Below are positions 47,601 to 64,000 of a stretch of DNA of 64,000 nt, in pieces. A program made the position numbers and the translations under genes. The notes beneath the pieces are model-generated. The model had not been told where the DNA came from. It saw nothing but the letters and a program-made list of their open reading frames with translations, and did no database searches. Every line of letters starts with the position of its first letter. Within the stretch, counting starts at the first letter, position 1. The DNA is from Pocillopora verrucosa (lineage: Eukaryota; Cnidaria; Anthozoa; Scleractinia; Pocilloporidae): contig NC_089320.1 in NCBI RefSeq assembly GCF_036669915.1, positions 16,261,339 to 16,325,338 of the forward strand, in the 5' to 3' direction.

Positions 47601-47867
47601 TAGAATACAAAGGGAAATACTGTGATGATGGTGACGTAATCTGTGCGTCTGTTCTGCAGTAGATCATGAGTAAGAACCAATGAAAATGCACAAATCACTT
47701 CAGATCTTAGACATCTGAAGTTCTGATTCAGTCGAACGACTCCGGTCTCAAAACATAACATATGAATAGCAATGTCAATTTTCTCCTGCAGATCTCACCG
47801 ATTCGCGTAGTTCATAAACCCTTTGACCATTTTCGTCCTTTCTTACCACGACAGCTCTTGTCTGCAT
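41695..47867 (-). CDS. CRYZL1: Quinone oxidoreductase-like protein 1 (zeta-crystallin-like 1)
   Basis: MDR-superfamily, NAD(P)H-binding quinone reductase-like protein. Secure exons in coding order: 47799-47867, 47359-47436, 47169-47244, 46851-46895, 46265-46318, 45148-45281, 44818-44865, 44319-44382, 43827-43925, 43324-43463, 42993-43077; phases all join. Matches to human CRYZL1 include GCIGDVVRAYTALYYQ, ETGGLGVDCVIDNG, HDVISCLGVAGRWIT and LQLDPPDSQMLYLKGA. The acceptor exon below 42830 reads QQGRYLRIL and then runs into a MITE; read through, it would stop at 42739 after an unrelated tail. The expected continuation, LCEDILQDIMDKLSNSVIR (donor at 42274) and PVIHHTVSLEDACETL to a TAA (41695-41791, 97 nt), lies beyond it, and how they are joined is uncertain. 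Start chosen at MQTRAVVVRK. The 3' exons are shared with the TPR array. Confidence 0.88.
42340..42810 (-). repeat. MITE and unknown sequence interrupting a CRYZL1 exon
   Basis: Between QQGRYLR and LCEDILQ coding segments, the minus strand carries CCCTAACATCAGTATGCATA through CAGGTGCTAACATGGAGAAT to AAGGAGAAATTAGATAC, the same block order as the intronic repeat at 6239-6389. The remaining ~230 bases are unassigned. Unit 3 carries the same insert; unit 2 keeps only the inserted end TAACCCTTTACACCC. Confidence 0.65.
44588..44721. repeat. MITE with 23-25 bp terminal inverted repeats in a CRYZL1 intron
   Basis: Left end TTGACTGAGTGGGAGGGCTG and right end CAGCCCTCCCACTCAGTCAA are perfect complements, enclosing about 85 bases. 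It lies between the exons at 44319-44382 and 44818-44865. Confidence 0.85.
44921..44998. repeat. 34-bp tandem duplication in a CRYZL1 intron
   Basis: Two perfect 34-bp copies beginning TGTATTTTTGATTTTGATTA plus 10 bases of a third. Probably a recent slippage or unequal-exchange product. Confidence 0.85.
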
Positions 47868-48384
47868 CGTAAAAGGAATAATTCAACAGTACCAATCATA
47901 TGGGAAGTAGCGTTCAGAACGCCTTAGCCCTTTATATTTATTTGTGGTACCGCTGTACTATTAACAAAGATAATGCTGGCGCTCCTAACCAGGTTAGGTA
48001 GACGGTCACGCACTGATTTTCTAATTGCGTGACGTGACAAACTGAAAGAAAAGCACAGTTATCTGTTTTCGATCTCATATTTTTTTAAATTGAGAGGAAA
48101 GTGCGAAAAGACGGAGTTTGATACATTGCTGAGTAAAATTTGTTTTTTTTCATGGCTAATTCTACATTGGGAAAACGTTTTTTCCACAGAAGGAGAATGA
48201 GAATGATTTGTAAGTTAATGAATGATTTAAAATATCTATTAGCAAAAATTTGTCAGTTATCAAGTTTTTCAGTTTCAAAATAACTCAAAGAAATGTGATG
48301 TAAAGTGGTCTTAATTCTTGTTGACGTCAAGACATGTTTATTTTCAAATTCGTAACCCTATGAATGCTGGGTAATTTAAGTAAG
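47868..48384. promoter_or_regulatory. Shared head-to-head promoter region of CRYZL1 and SFT2D
   Basis: Only 517 bases separate the two divergent start codons, so both promoters must lie here or overlap. A CRE-like TGACGTGA is at 48030-48037. No TATA box at a suitable place was seen. Divergent housekeeping pairs usually share such a region; that part is inference. Confidence 0.55.
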
Positions 48385-55010
<6,626 letters not shown>

Positions 55011-56239
55011 TATATATATTTTTTTGCCAATGGAGACATCAACCAACATGTTCAAAATTTGTACTTACCGTTAAAAATTATCTTAATGATCATTGATGTG
55101 ATGTTAATAATTCCATCCTAAATGTTGAATGAGAATTTTGAATGTCACCTAAATAACAAAGGGTCCAAATAGACCAAAATAGAACAAGGATTATTTTAAA
55201 AGGTTAAATTAGTTTGCAAATGTTGAACATTACAAAGTTAGGTTAAATTTCACAAGTTGGATTAATTGTAATGTAGCTCCTCTAAAGAGTTTGCAAACAG
55301 CACTTTAGCTTGTGAGCAGGTTGTCTTTGGCAGTTCACCTTGAATAGCAAAGGCTGCAAGACAAGACTCTTGTAGGCGTTAATGTACATGCCTTGCTGTT
55401 TGTGCCTCAGTATTTATGAGAGCATGCTCATAGGATACAATTACCATAGACTGAAATCTCCTATGGCTCAATTACAGTAACTGAAAATCACAAGCATTGT
55501 TTAAAGAGGAAGGTGGCAAATGCCTTTTGTGACATCAACCTCTTAATCTCTTTTGTCAGAGCAAGTTGTAATGTTCAATGTAAATAAAGCAATTTGTTTA
55601 ATGATATTTTACAGGGTGATGGTGTTTGGATAGAATGGTCAGCAAAGTGTGGGACAGCAGAATATTTAAAAATTTAGTTTTTTGTAGAAGGGGACATGAT
55701 ATGAAGCCATTGCAATGTGTTTGGTTTGAAATACTTTGAAGCTTTATTTTTTTGCAATTCAGAACTGTGGTTCTACCTACCCTTTGTTTACCTAGATGCC
55801 AATGCCTGCCTCAATCTTGTTTCGTCTAAAAAATTGGGTTGTTGATCACCCAAGGTTTGCGTTTTTTGGTTGGTTACGTTGTTCTTTTTTGTTGTAATTG
55901 TAAATAATTAAAAAAAAAAAAGAATTAAAAAAATATATATACGGTAAAACACACCAAGAGACAACAGGTCAGAGAATAGGCCAATTTATAGTTGGGTACT
56001 TAGTTGCCAAGCCTTTGATTTGGAGTGAGGCTTAAGTCGACCATGTTCCGATAGAAACTAGTATTTAGTTTGCGTAATAACAAAGTCAGTGGTACATTTG
56101 AAAAGCAGCAAGGTTTGTATCATAACAAGGTCACTCTTAGCCTCATTCCTATTTTCAAAGGCTTGGCAACCAAGCACGCAACTGTAAAATGGACTATTCG
56201 AACTGTTCAAGTATCACCTAAACAAAAACACTAAAAGCT
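55011..56239. other. SFT2D 3' UTR and POLL upstream region
   Basis: AATAAA at 55583-55588 is a plausible polyadenylation site for SFT2D. An A-rich run lies at 55910-55930. From about 55970 on, the sequence should hold the POLL promoter and 5' UTR; no TATA box was recognised and no coding frame is seen. Confidence 0.5.
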
Positions 56240-57895
56240 ATGTCGAAAAAGCGAGCATCCTCACCGGAAAATGACGAAAGGAAAAAGCAAAAGCTTTCAC
56301 TCAGTCTTTCTGGGGTCAAAGCTGTGATTGTGGAGGTTGGTCTCGGAAAAACTCGGGCATCCATTTTGGCAAAACAGCTGGAAAGACATGGTGGTATGCA
56401 TCACAAGAACTTTGAAAGCTCCACAACACACGTGTTGGTTGACAAGAAATTAAAAATAGAGAGACTAAAAAAGTGTTTGGGTGTAAAAAGTATTCCTGAA
56501 GAAGTATACTTAGTGGATTCTGAGTGGTTGAGCAAGTGTCTGTCCGAGGGGAAACTCGTAGATTTAGAGCAGTACACTTTGGGTAAGGATGAATGTAAAG
56601 TTGAAGAGAAAGCTGTTAAAAATGAAGCGAATATTAAAACAAGCGATCAAAAGCAGGCGTCAGAACAAAGTGTTGATGAGCAAACTTCAACCACAATGCT
56701 TAAAACTGAAGCAATTTCATCAAATGACACAATAACCTTCAGTAAGTCCCCAACAAAACACTTGACCTCAAAAACTCAAGTAGATGATGACAGCGATTTT
56801 ACCGATAGTGGTGACGAGGGAAGCAAATCAGACAGATCTCCTGCTATTACACCCAACACCTCTCCAGAGAAACTTGGAAATACAACCTGGGTATGTGCTC
56901 ATGCCTCTACTTCACAGCAACATAATCACAACCAACCTATAACTGACAAGCTTCAAGTTCTTGCAACGGCATATGCCAACACTAAAGATCAGTGGAGAGC
57001 TCTGGGATATAAGAAAGCTATAGCGTCAGTCAAAAATTATCACAAAAGACTTGAAACTTGGGATGAATGTAGCAACCTTCCTTTTGTTGGAGAACGTCTT
57101 GCTAAGAAAATCTGGGAAATAGTTCAGACTGGTCATTTACGAAGGCTTGATCATGTGGATCCTAGACAGGATGCCCTAAACTTGTTTGTTGGTGTTTGGG
57201 GTGCTGGGCCTATAACTGCAGAAGCTTGGGTCTCTCAAGGACTGAAAAGTCTTGAGGATCTGACTCGGAATGTGAAGTTAACTAGACAACAAGAGATTGG
57301 GCTGAAATACTATGATGAGTTTCTAGAGAGAATGCCAAGGGAAGAAGCTGGAAAGATTGAGGAAGTTGTTAAAAAAGCTGCATTTGACATTAACCCAGGA
57401 TTACAAGCCTTTGCTTGTGGATCCTACCGTAGAGGGAAACCAACATGTGGTGATGTGGACATCATTGTATCACACCCAGATGGGAAATCTCATGAAGGAG
57501 TTATGGCAAAACTATTAGAAAGTCTAAAATCCTCAGGATTTCTTACAGATGATCTTACTTTATCTGACAATGGGGAGCATAGAAAATACCTTGGAGTTTG
57601 CAAACTTCCTGGGGAAGATACAAAGCACAGACGTTTGGATATCATTGTTGTGCCTTACAATGAGTGGGCTTGTTCTTTGTTATACTTTACTGGTTCTGAT
57701 TACTTTAATAGGTCCATGAGACTTCTTGCTAAGAAGAATGGCATGTCCCTCTCAGAGCATTCCTTGAATAAAGATGTTGTCCGGAAGGGAAGTGACAAGA
57801 TTTTTGAAGGAACTCCACTTCCAGTATTCAGTGAGAAAGATGTGTTTGACTATCTTGGCCTGGACTACAGAGAACCTCATGAAAGGGATTGGTAG
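56240..57895 (+). CDS. POLL: DNA polymerase lambda (family X), intronless, 551 aa
   Basis: Gap-filling polymerase and dRP lyase of base excision repair and end joining, nuclear. The N terminus has a basic KKRASSPENDERKKQK nuclear-targeting-like stretch, then a BRCT domain (about 20-115: GVKAVIVEVGLGKTRA to VDSEWLSKCL). A polar Ser/Thr/Asp-rich linker follows (115-230), then the 8-kDa lyase domain (about 233-305; NLPFVGERLAKKIW, K290 being the expected nucleophile). In the polymerase core, D405 and D407 (GDVDIIVSHPDG) and D467 (RRLDIIVVPYNEW) form the metal-binding triad, and YFTGSD ends the palm. The C terminus, YREPHERDW, closely matches human lambda. Human POLL is 575 aa and multi-exon; this frame is uninterrupted. 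Upstream ATGs in frame are absent. Confidence 0.95.
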   Translation: MSKKRASSPENDERKKQKLSLSLSGVKAVIVEVGLGKTRASILAKQLERHGGMHHKNFESSTTHVLVDKKLKIERLKKCLGVKSIPEEVYLVDSEWLSKCLSEGKLVDLEQYTLGKDECKVEEKAVKNEANIKTSDQKQASEQSVDEQTSTTMLKTEAISSNDTITFSKSPTKHLTSKTQVDDDSDFTDSGDEGSKSDRSPAITPNTSPEKLGNTTWVCAHASTSQQHNHNQPITDKLQVLATAYANTKDQWRALGYKKAIASVKNYHKRLETWDECSNLPFVGERLAKKIWEIVQTGHLRRLDHVDPRQDALNLFVGVWGAGPITAEAWVSQGLKSLEDLTRNVKLTRQQEIGLKYYDEFLERMPREEAGKIEEVVKKAAFDINPGLQAFACGSYRRGKPTCGDVDIIVSHPDGKSHEGVMAKLLESLKSSGFLTDDLTLSDNGEHRKYLGVCKLPGEDTKHRRLDIIVVPYNEWACSLLYFTGSDYFNRSMRLLAKKNGMSLSEHSLNKDVVRKGSDKIFEGTPLPVFSEKDVFDYLGLDYREPHERDW

Positions 57896-60241
57896 TTACA
57901 TCACAGAGTTTCCCTAGTTTATATAGAATGATAATGCTCATTAAAAAACACACCATACTTTTTGACATGCAGACATTTTGATGCTAGCAGTTTAGAGTGG
58001 AGCGAGTCACATATGGTATATGCATCTTGTTGTGATGCCTTTTAAAACTGGATAATTTACAAGAGCATCTGCCCTTCATGTAGGACATTTTTCATCAGTT
58101 TTTCAAAGCATAGATAGTGTTAGCTCTGGAAATATCACCAACCACACTATACTCTTGAATAGATAGCAATTTATGTAGATCTTTTTGTTTTTTATTCTGT
58201 GAAATTTGCATCTAGTGAAGAAGGGTTCAGTAAACAAACTACTCCACCCACTTCCTTGTGTCTTATCCTCCAGGTAACATTATTCATTCTTCAAACAATC
58301 AGAACTTGATGAGCAGTCTTTGCGCTTAAAATTGTCCTTTGTTCAATTTTTGTTTATACTGTGATTCTGTGATGTCTTTTCACCTGTTTGAATTTGGTTT
58401 CTTGGTTTTAGTAACAACAGATAAAAGAAATCTCTAAGAGATCCCAAAAGTGTCTGGTACCTTAGCCTTATCACTTTACCTTTGGTATGAATCTTTATAC
58501 TCAGTTGAGTTTCAGTTTGGGTATATTTTTATTCTCTGATTGGTCCTACATGTAGTGACCCTCTCATTAATTTTAAAAAGTAGTTTAGGCAGACACATGT
58601 ATACTTATATTATGATTTTGTTGATTTTTATCCAGTAGGAGTTAAGTTATGTATTGAAATATGTTGCAGGCAACAGGTCTGACTCGATGTTGGACATTAA
58701 ATGATAATTGAAGCATATTTCACATGCTTCAGATTTTGATTAATGTAATGAAATGTTTTAAGACTAGGATTTATTCAACCATCAATATTACGTTACAAAA
58801 AAACATTTGTATTTTATACTCACACATGTTGTATATTTACTCTTACATTTACCAATTACATCTCTTTGCATGGAAAAATTGTATTTTTTGAAGAGTAGTA
58901 ATCTTTAGAATAAATGTTCAATAATGCTTTAAAAAAATCAATTATTTAACTATGTGGCTGGTGTTACACATACACAACAATAAACAATGGTAAATTTAGG
59001 GAGTTGTTTGATAGGAGTGGTGCAACCTTTGATTCTTAAAGTACAATTTTTTTTCCTCATTAGAGCCTAAATAAACTGCAAGAGATTCCAAGACTTGTAA
59101 CTATTGGTTATTGTTGAATTTTCAACTCTGAATATTATTTTTCTTATTTTATGATTGGTTCACCCAATTCTGGTTATCAGGTTATATTCCAAGTCACTTA
59201 TGTTGAAATGCATTACGTCAACTGTTGTGGAGCAGAAAAACACTCCAGATATCCAAATGTTTAGGATTTAGTAAATTTAGTAAAATGATTCCATAAATTT
59301 AATAAAATTTATGATGTAATAAAAATTTAATAAAATAATGAGGGGGTATGTACCTTGTTAGCTAATTACCATCTCATATGCAATGCACGCTCATGGAATG
59401 ATTGGTAAATAATGTGAGCCTGTCTTTGCAAGAACTTTGGTTTTGGGAAAGATTTTTGTTTAAAAAACCTAACAGTCCTATAGGGGAGCTGAATCCCTTT
59501 CCCCGGAACTTCCTCTGGTGTATGCAGATTATTGGCACAGTTTATGAAAGCCATTAGACATCATTAATTAGAACAATAGATGAGTGCTTGTTTGACAATC
59601 TAGGAAATAAGATAATTATTTGGCTACTATTCAAAATTCTGCTCCTAAATTTTTATGACTTGAACATATCTCTAACTGCTAGTTTTATTAATTCTTCCTC
59701 AAATTGTGGTTACTGGTATGTTGATGCATGCCCTCTTTTCATAGAATATCAATTTTAATTTAGGAATTAAATCAGGCAAATTAAATACAGAGATTAACAG
59801 AAAATTCAGCAATAGGAGGTGCTCATGATAAATTGGCTTTTTCTTTGTAATTGTTTTTTATATGTGACTGTTCATGTGATGATGGCTGAAGAGAAATGGT
59901 TTCTGCAACTAAATATATTCTGTACATTATGATCTGCAAAATATTATTGATAATAATTTTGTTATTTTCTCTGAGCTTCTAGGTAGCTCAAAATATCTTC
60001 TTCCAATTTAGGAGCTCTGGGGAGAATGAAATTTACGTCCACAAAGGAGCCTTGACGGCTCCCTTAAGACCTTAGTGGCGCTGGGTACGCGTTCCCTTCC
60101 GGGGTGTTACTTGGTTTAACCCCCATCCAGGGAAGGCCTGGGGTCTAATTGGGATCGTCGACATGGCGGGCAGATAACCTCGAATTCTTAAGTTTTTTTT
60201 TAAATTGCAGAACTACAGGAAACTCTGAAGAACCACCAAAA
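57896..60241. other. POLL 3' UTR, intergenic sequence and 5' UTR/promoter of the DUF21 gene
   Basis: AT-rich with no supported gene. AATAAA at 58909-58914 is one of several possible POLL polyadenylation sites. GC content rises at about 60025-60170, which probably marks the next promoter and first exon; TTTTTAAATTGCAG at 60197-60210 looks like the acceptor of a 5' UTR intron. Confidence 0.5.
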
Positions 60242-63200
60242 ATGGGCTTTCTTTGTGTCAGGGAGGGTGAAGAGTCTCTGATGTGCAATGGAACTTTATA
60301 TGATCGTCACGAGGAAGCGCTAAACTACAAGGACGGATCATTTTGGGTTTACCTCGGAGTCTACATTGCCTTGGTGTTGTTTGCAGGCGAGTCAGCCTAT
60401 AAATTATATTCTTTCTCGTAAGAGACTGCAATGATTCACATTTGAGGCGATTTTTCAAAGGTAAACGCACGAACAAAAATCGAAGTAGTTGATTCACAAC
60501 GAAACTAAAGGTATATAAATTCTTAACGACTGGGCGTTATGGTTTAAAGTTCAGGAATAGCTGTCAAGGAAATGTTAATAATTTAATATTCAAGGTTAAC
60601 TAAACCTAGCAAAAGTATGGGGATAAAACTTGAATTTGTTACAAAATTCCAGACAAAATTTGATTTGATTATTTTTTTTTCAAATATTTTCTACTGGACA
60701 CGAAGATTATTATTCACATTTATGTATGGAAATCTGGAAGGACGAGGTTACGTTTAGTGTCGTTTAAAAGGTCCTTTTAGTCTCCAAAAGCTCATAATTT
60801 TATGAGAAAGGTTGATTTTCGATTTATAAAACCATTTAGCTTTCAATCTTTCATTCTCAGACCTGGCCTGCACTGCTTTTAATGACATATCAATTTATGG
60901 TTAATTATATTTTTCAGGTTTGATGTCTGGATTGACCATGGGCCTACTATCACTGGATATTTTGAGTTTAAAAGTTCTGCAAAGGGGAGGGAAGCCACAA
61001 GAGAAGAAACATGCTGCTAAAATTTTGCCATTGGTAGAAAAACATCACTTGTTATTGGTCACTCTCCTGTTGGCAAATGCTGCTGCAGTCGAGTCTATGC
61101 CAATTTTTATGGATAGGATCTCCAGTCCTGTTATTGCCATCTGTGTTTCAGTTACTGCTGTGCTGTTTTTTGGAGAGTAAGAGGATATATATATAAAGCC
61201 TTTTTGTTAAAGACAAAGAGAAAACTTTGGGGTGACACAGCTATTTCTATGTCATACCCATGAATAGGTCTGTTTTTCTCAGAGAGTTGGAGGATATGGA
61301 GGGCTTGATCATGATTATGATCAAGATCTTTTAGAAAACTTTGCAGTGACATGGAAATGTTGTTTGTGTCTCTTTATATATATATTTGGCAAATTCCTTT
61401 CTGGAAGTGATGCTTTATTCCAAAGATTGTTTACCTGCTTGTACATGTCGGTGTCAGTTATTTTGTCTTGTATTTTCCCAAATAGATTCAATGAAAGGTA
61501 TCTTTTGTGACTGCTAATACTAAAACAAATAACAGTAACAGTTCAAAGCAGATGTTGGCAGGCTCTGTGTGGAGTTTAAGTGAAAGAACTGTCTTAATAT
61601 GCTGATATAGACAAAGCCGAAGAACAAAGTGAGAACTAAGGAATGCAAAATTTAAGATGCTTTCTTATTGTGATCTTTGTGCATTTTATTGACAGAGTTG
61701 TTCCTCAAGCCCTATGTACCCGTTATGGCCTGGCTATTGGTGCAACACTGGCACCGTAAGTTGTTCATCTGTGTTGTTGAATGATGGGTGGAATAACTGT
61801 TGTTAGTATATACCACACAAGTGAATAGTGCTCATAGGCACACTGATTGGTTAGTGCAGAAGTGAATAGCAAGTACCATTCACCTCTGAGCAGTGGATGA
61901 GACAAAATCACACATCAAAGTTTAATTTTTGACCATTAATGGGTATAATGGAATAAATAAACTAATTTTTTAGTTTCTGTGTGTTATATTATAAAACAAC
62001 CATTCACCTCAGTGTTTGTGAAAGTGGCAAATATCCACCACTATTCACTGCCACTGAGGTGAATAATTGTTAATTTTTTTTTTTATCAGTGGGGTAAATC
62101 CCTCTTTTAAAAACAGTTCATTTGTGATAAAGGTTCATGAAGGAATTTATAAAGGCTTTGTGTGATCCTGCTTTTGGGAACTATATTTCAAGTAGCATAT
62201 TTGCATGGATGAAAATGTATTTCTTGTGATACTTCCTCTCACCAAGTATGTTCCAGACAGTGTATGTTGAAATGGTTTCCAAACTAGTGTGAGTCACTCT
62301 CTCCCTGGTTCCAGATATCTTGTGATAATCCTTAAACAAGAAAAGGAATATGAAACTCACTCTGAATAAGAAGATAATGTCTTAGTTATGTTTCCAGGAA
62401 GAAGTATCACTTAGTTTTGTGGACTGCAATTTCCTGCCTGCTGACTACCTGTGAAATTGTTTCGCTTCGCAGGATGGTGAAATTGCTAATGTTGTTACTG
62501 TTTGTGATTGCTTGGCCCATTTCTAAACTTTTGGACTGTCTTCTGGGACATGAGCACTCCACTTTCTTCAGACGAGCAGGTACTACTACTGATAGTTGTC
62601 TTGTTACACAAAACGAGCATCCTTTTTAGCTTGGATCATGATAATTTAGCAGTTTTTGAATGAAGAACTGCCTCTAATCTCTATTCTGTTAGAACTACGG
62701 GAACTTGTGGATCTTCACAGAGAGTCTGCAGATGCAAATGAAGATCCCCTCAGAGATGACGAGGTCCTGATTATACAGGTATGTTATTGTGTGTGTGGGT
62801 TCCCTGTGTCTAGGCACAGCTGAAAGAAAATGCAAGGATATTGCATCCAAAAGGGAGTTTTGGACTGAAAGCTTTTATGAGATGGGGAACTTTTTCCCAG
62901 CTTGAACTTTTTTCATAAAGTTGTGTCATCCACATAAATGTCTTATATCAAGTCACTCTACTTAAAGGCATGTTGTGGACAAAAAAGTAAGAGAGTGGGT
63001 CCCAAGATCAATCTTTGAGACACTCCTTGTAAAAACTGCTTACTGGTGGAACAGCAGCCATTAATATGAATTTATTATTTCCTGCTTGTAAGATATAACC
63101 TAAACCACTTTTTAAGAGTTTTTTGTTAACTTAAAAGGCTTTTTCACAATGACACGGTTGATACTTGAAACTGTTTTTCCAAATTTACTCATTCACCATA

Positions 63201-63601
63201 TGAAACATGTACAGTATAAATGTGAAAGGCTGGATTAGAATTAGTGTTCAATTTTACACTTGCTATATAGTCCAAGTATTCATCTATGGAAACAGGGATG
63301 AGGAGAGGTAATGGGGATGCAATTTTTCAAGGGTTTTTCTGCTTATAAGATGGTATATTATAAGTTGAGTTATACAGAAGGACAAGAAAAACTTTATTAC
63401 CACCAATTTAAAAATGTTTCGAGTTGTACTTTCAAATTTGAAGCATTGTGCCATCAAGCAGTCTTGTCTAATAATGGTGTCCTGTTGCTGCAGGGAGCAT
63501 TGGAAATGAGGAACAAAACAGTGGCAGATAGATACACACCTTTGGAGAATGTTTTCATGCTAGATGCAAATTGCAAGCTGGATCATGACACAATGACACA
63601 G
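60242..63601 (+). CDS. DUF21 domain (CNNM/MAM3-type) membrane transporter, 3' partial
   Basis: Visible exons: 60242-60386, 60918-61176, 61696-61755, 62473-62579, 62693-62778, 63494-63601; phases join throughout. The first intron uses a GC donor (TTTGCAG|GCGAGT); the others are GT-AG. The protein starts MGFLCVREGEESLMCNGTLY, then has a first hydrophobic helix. The DUF21 core has LMSGLTMGLLSLDILSLKVL, LLLVTLLLANAAAVESMP, VLFFGEVVPQALCTRYGLAI and FVIAWPISKLLDCLLG. It leads into the CBS-pair start (GALEMRNKTVADRYTPL, VFMLDANCKLD). DUF21/CBS proteins are linked to Mg2+ and other divalent cation homeostasis. The sequence looks closer to the plant/fungal/invertebrate MAM3-like type than to vertebrate CNNM1-4; that is an impression from motifs. 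The CBS domains lie beyond the window. Confidence 0.85.
61815..62065. repeat. Probable MITE in DUF21 gene intron 3
   Basis: AGTGAATAGTG near 61821 and CACTATTCACT near 62039 are inverted, and inner CATTCACCTC and GAGGTGAAT motifs repeat the pattern. No clear target duplication was found. Confidence 0.45.
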
Positions 63602-63796
63602 GTGAGTGTTCAAGAATTTTGAGAAATAGAGCACATTTTAATTGACAGTTTTAAAATTAAATTATGGCGCAATTGAGGTTATTTGGAACTAGTGTAAAAT
63701 ATTTCCTTCTGTTCTGTCTCACACTATGGCTAAGCGGAAACCTCTCTAGCCATAATAAATGGTTTTATACATGAGAAATTTAAACAAAGTTTAACT

Positions 63797-63990
63797 TTTA
63801 GCCCCATGTGAGTGCCAATTGTATTTCACACTTATGCACCAAATGATTGAGAGGTGGTAGACATTTCCTGTATTACAAATTTAAAATTCTTTATATTTCA
63901 ATGTTCTTTTTAACTTTTAGACTTGGATAAGTGCCAATTGTATTTCACGCTTTTGTACCAAATGATTGAGAGGTGGCAGATATTTCCTAG
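63797..63990. repeat. Local tandem duplication of about 110 bp
   Basis: AACTTTTAG followed by AGTGCCAATTGTATTTCAC and CCAAATGATTGAGAGGTGG occurs twice (about 63797-63880 and 63908-63990) with about 10 percent difference. It lies in the intron after the last visible DUF21 exon. Confidence 0.8.
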
Positions 63991-64000
63991 AATTCAAATT

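Overview
The window looks like nuclear DNA of an invertebrate animal, most likely an anthozoan cnidarian (stony-coral-like). It is AT-rich, its genes are split by many short GT-AG introns, and it carries several recognisable animal genes (ATP5PO, CRYZL1, an SFT2D1/2-type gene, POLL, a DUF21/CNNM-type gene). Between and inside them are many short inverted-repeat elements, tRNA-derived SINEs and decayed CR1/L2-like LINEs. The species call is inference from gene and repeat content. No bacterial, organellar or viral gene set was seen.

Layout. (1) 1-813: last two exons of mitochondrial ATP synthase OSCP (+). (2) 2372-10054 (-): an 11-exon gene for a 698-residue multi-pass membrane protein with a predicted acylated N terminus and an Mpo1/DUF962-like core; its introns hold a tRNA-derived SINE and MITE-like repeats. 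(3) About 12.4-43.2 kb: a tandem array of four direct repeats. Each carries an intronless TPR-like/alpha-helical gene (-; 466, 466, 453, 453 aa) and, upstream of it, a copy of the 3' end of CRYZL1. Units 3 and 4 are almost identical, and a SINE plus a 5'-truncated LINE sit at their junction. (4) 41695-47867 (-): CRYZL1; its terminal exons lie inside array unit 4, and one is interrupted by a MITE. (5) 48385-55010 (+): SFT2D1/2-type vesicle transport gene, head-to-head with CRYZL1; its introns hold a LINE 3' end, a SINE with a 9-bp target duplication, MITEs and a perfect 52-bp inverted repeat. (6) 56240-57895 (+): intronless DNA polymerase lambda. (7) 60242-63601 (+): 5' part of a DUF21/CNNM-like transporter gene with a GC-AG first coding intron; it runs off the window.

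The most notable feature is the TPR array. All four reading frames are open. The two youngest copies are identical over their first ~142 codons but differ at about 35 of the last ~311, mostly by replacement changes, although the surrounding non-coding DNA is nearly identical. This looks like a young, lineage-specific family under diversification or gene conversion. It was amplified together with the end of CRYZL1, so CRYZL1 has up to three extra sets of terminal exons downstream. Function of the family is unknown.

The single-copy genes are housekeeping genes with no evident shared pathway (oxidative phosphorylation, quinone reductase-like, Golgi traffic, DNA repair, ion transport). Only CRYZL1 and SFT2D share a likely promoter region. 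Coordinates were read by eye: splice sites were checked for phase, while repeat boundaries are approximate.
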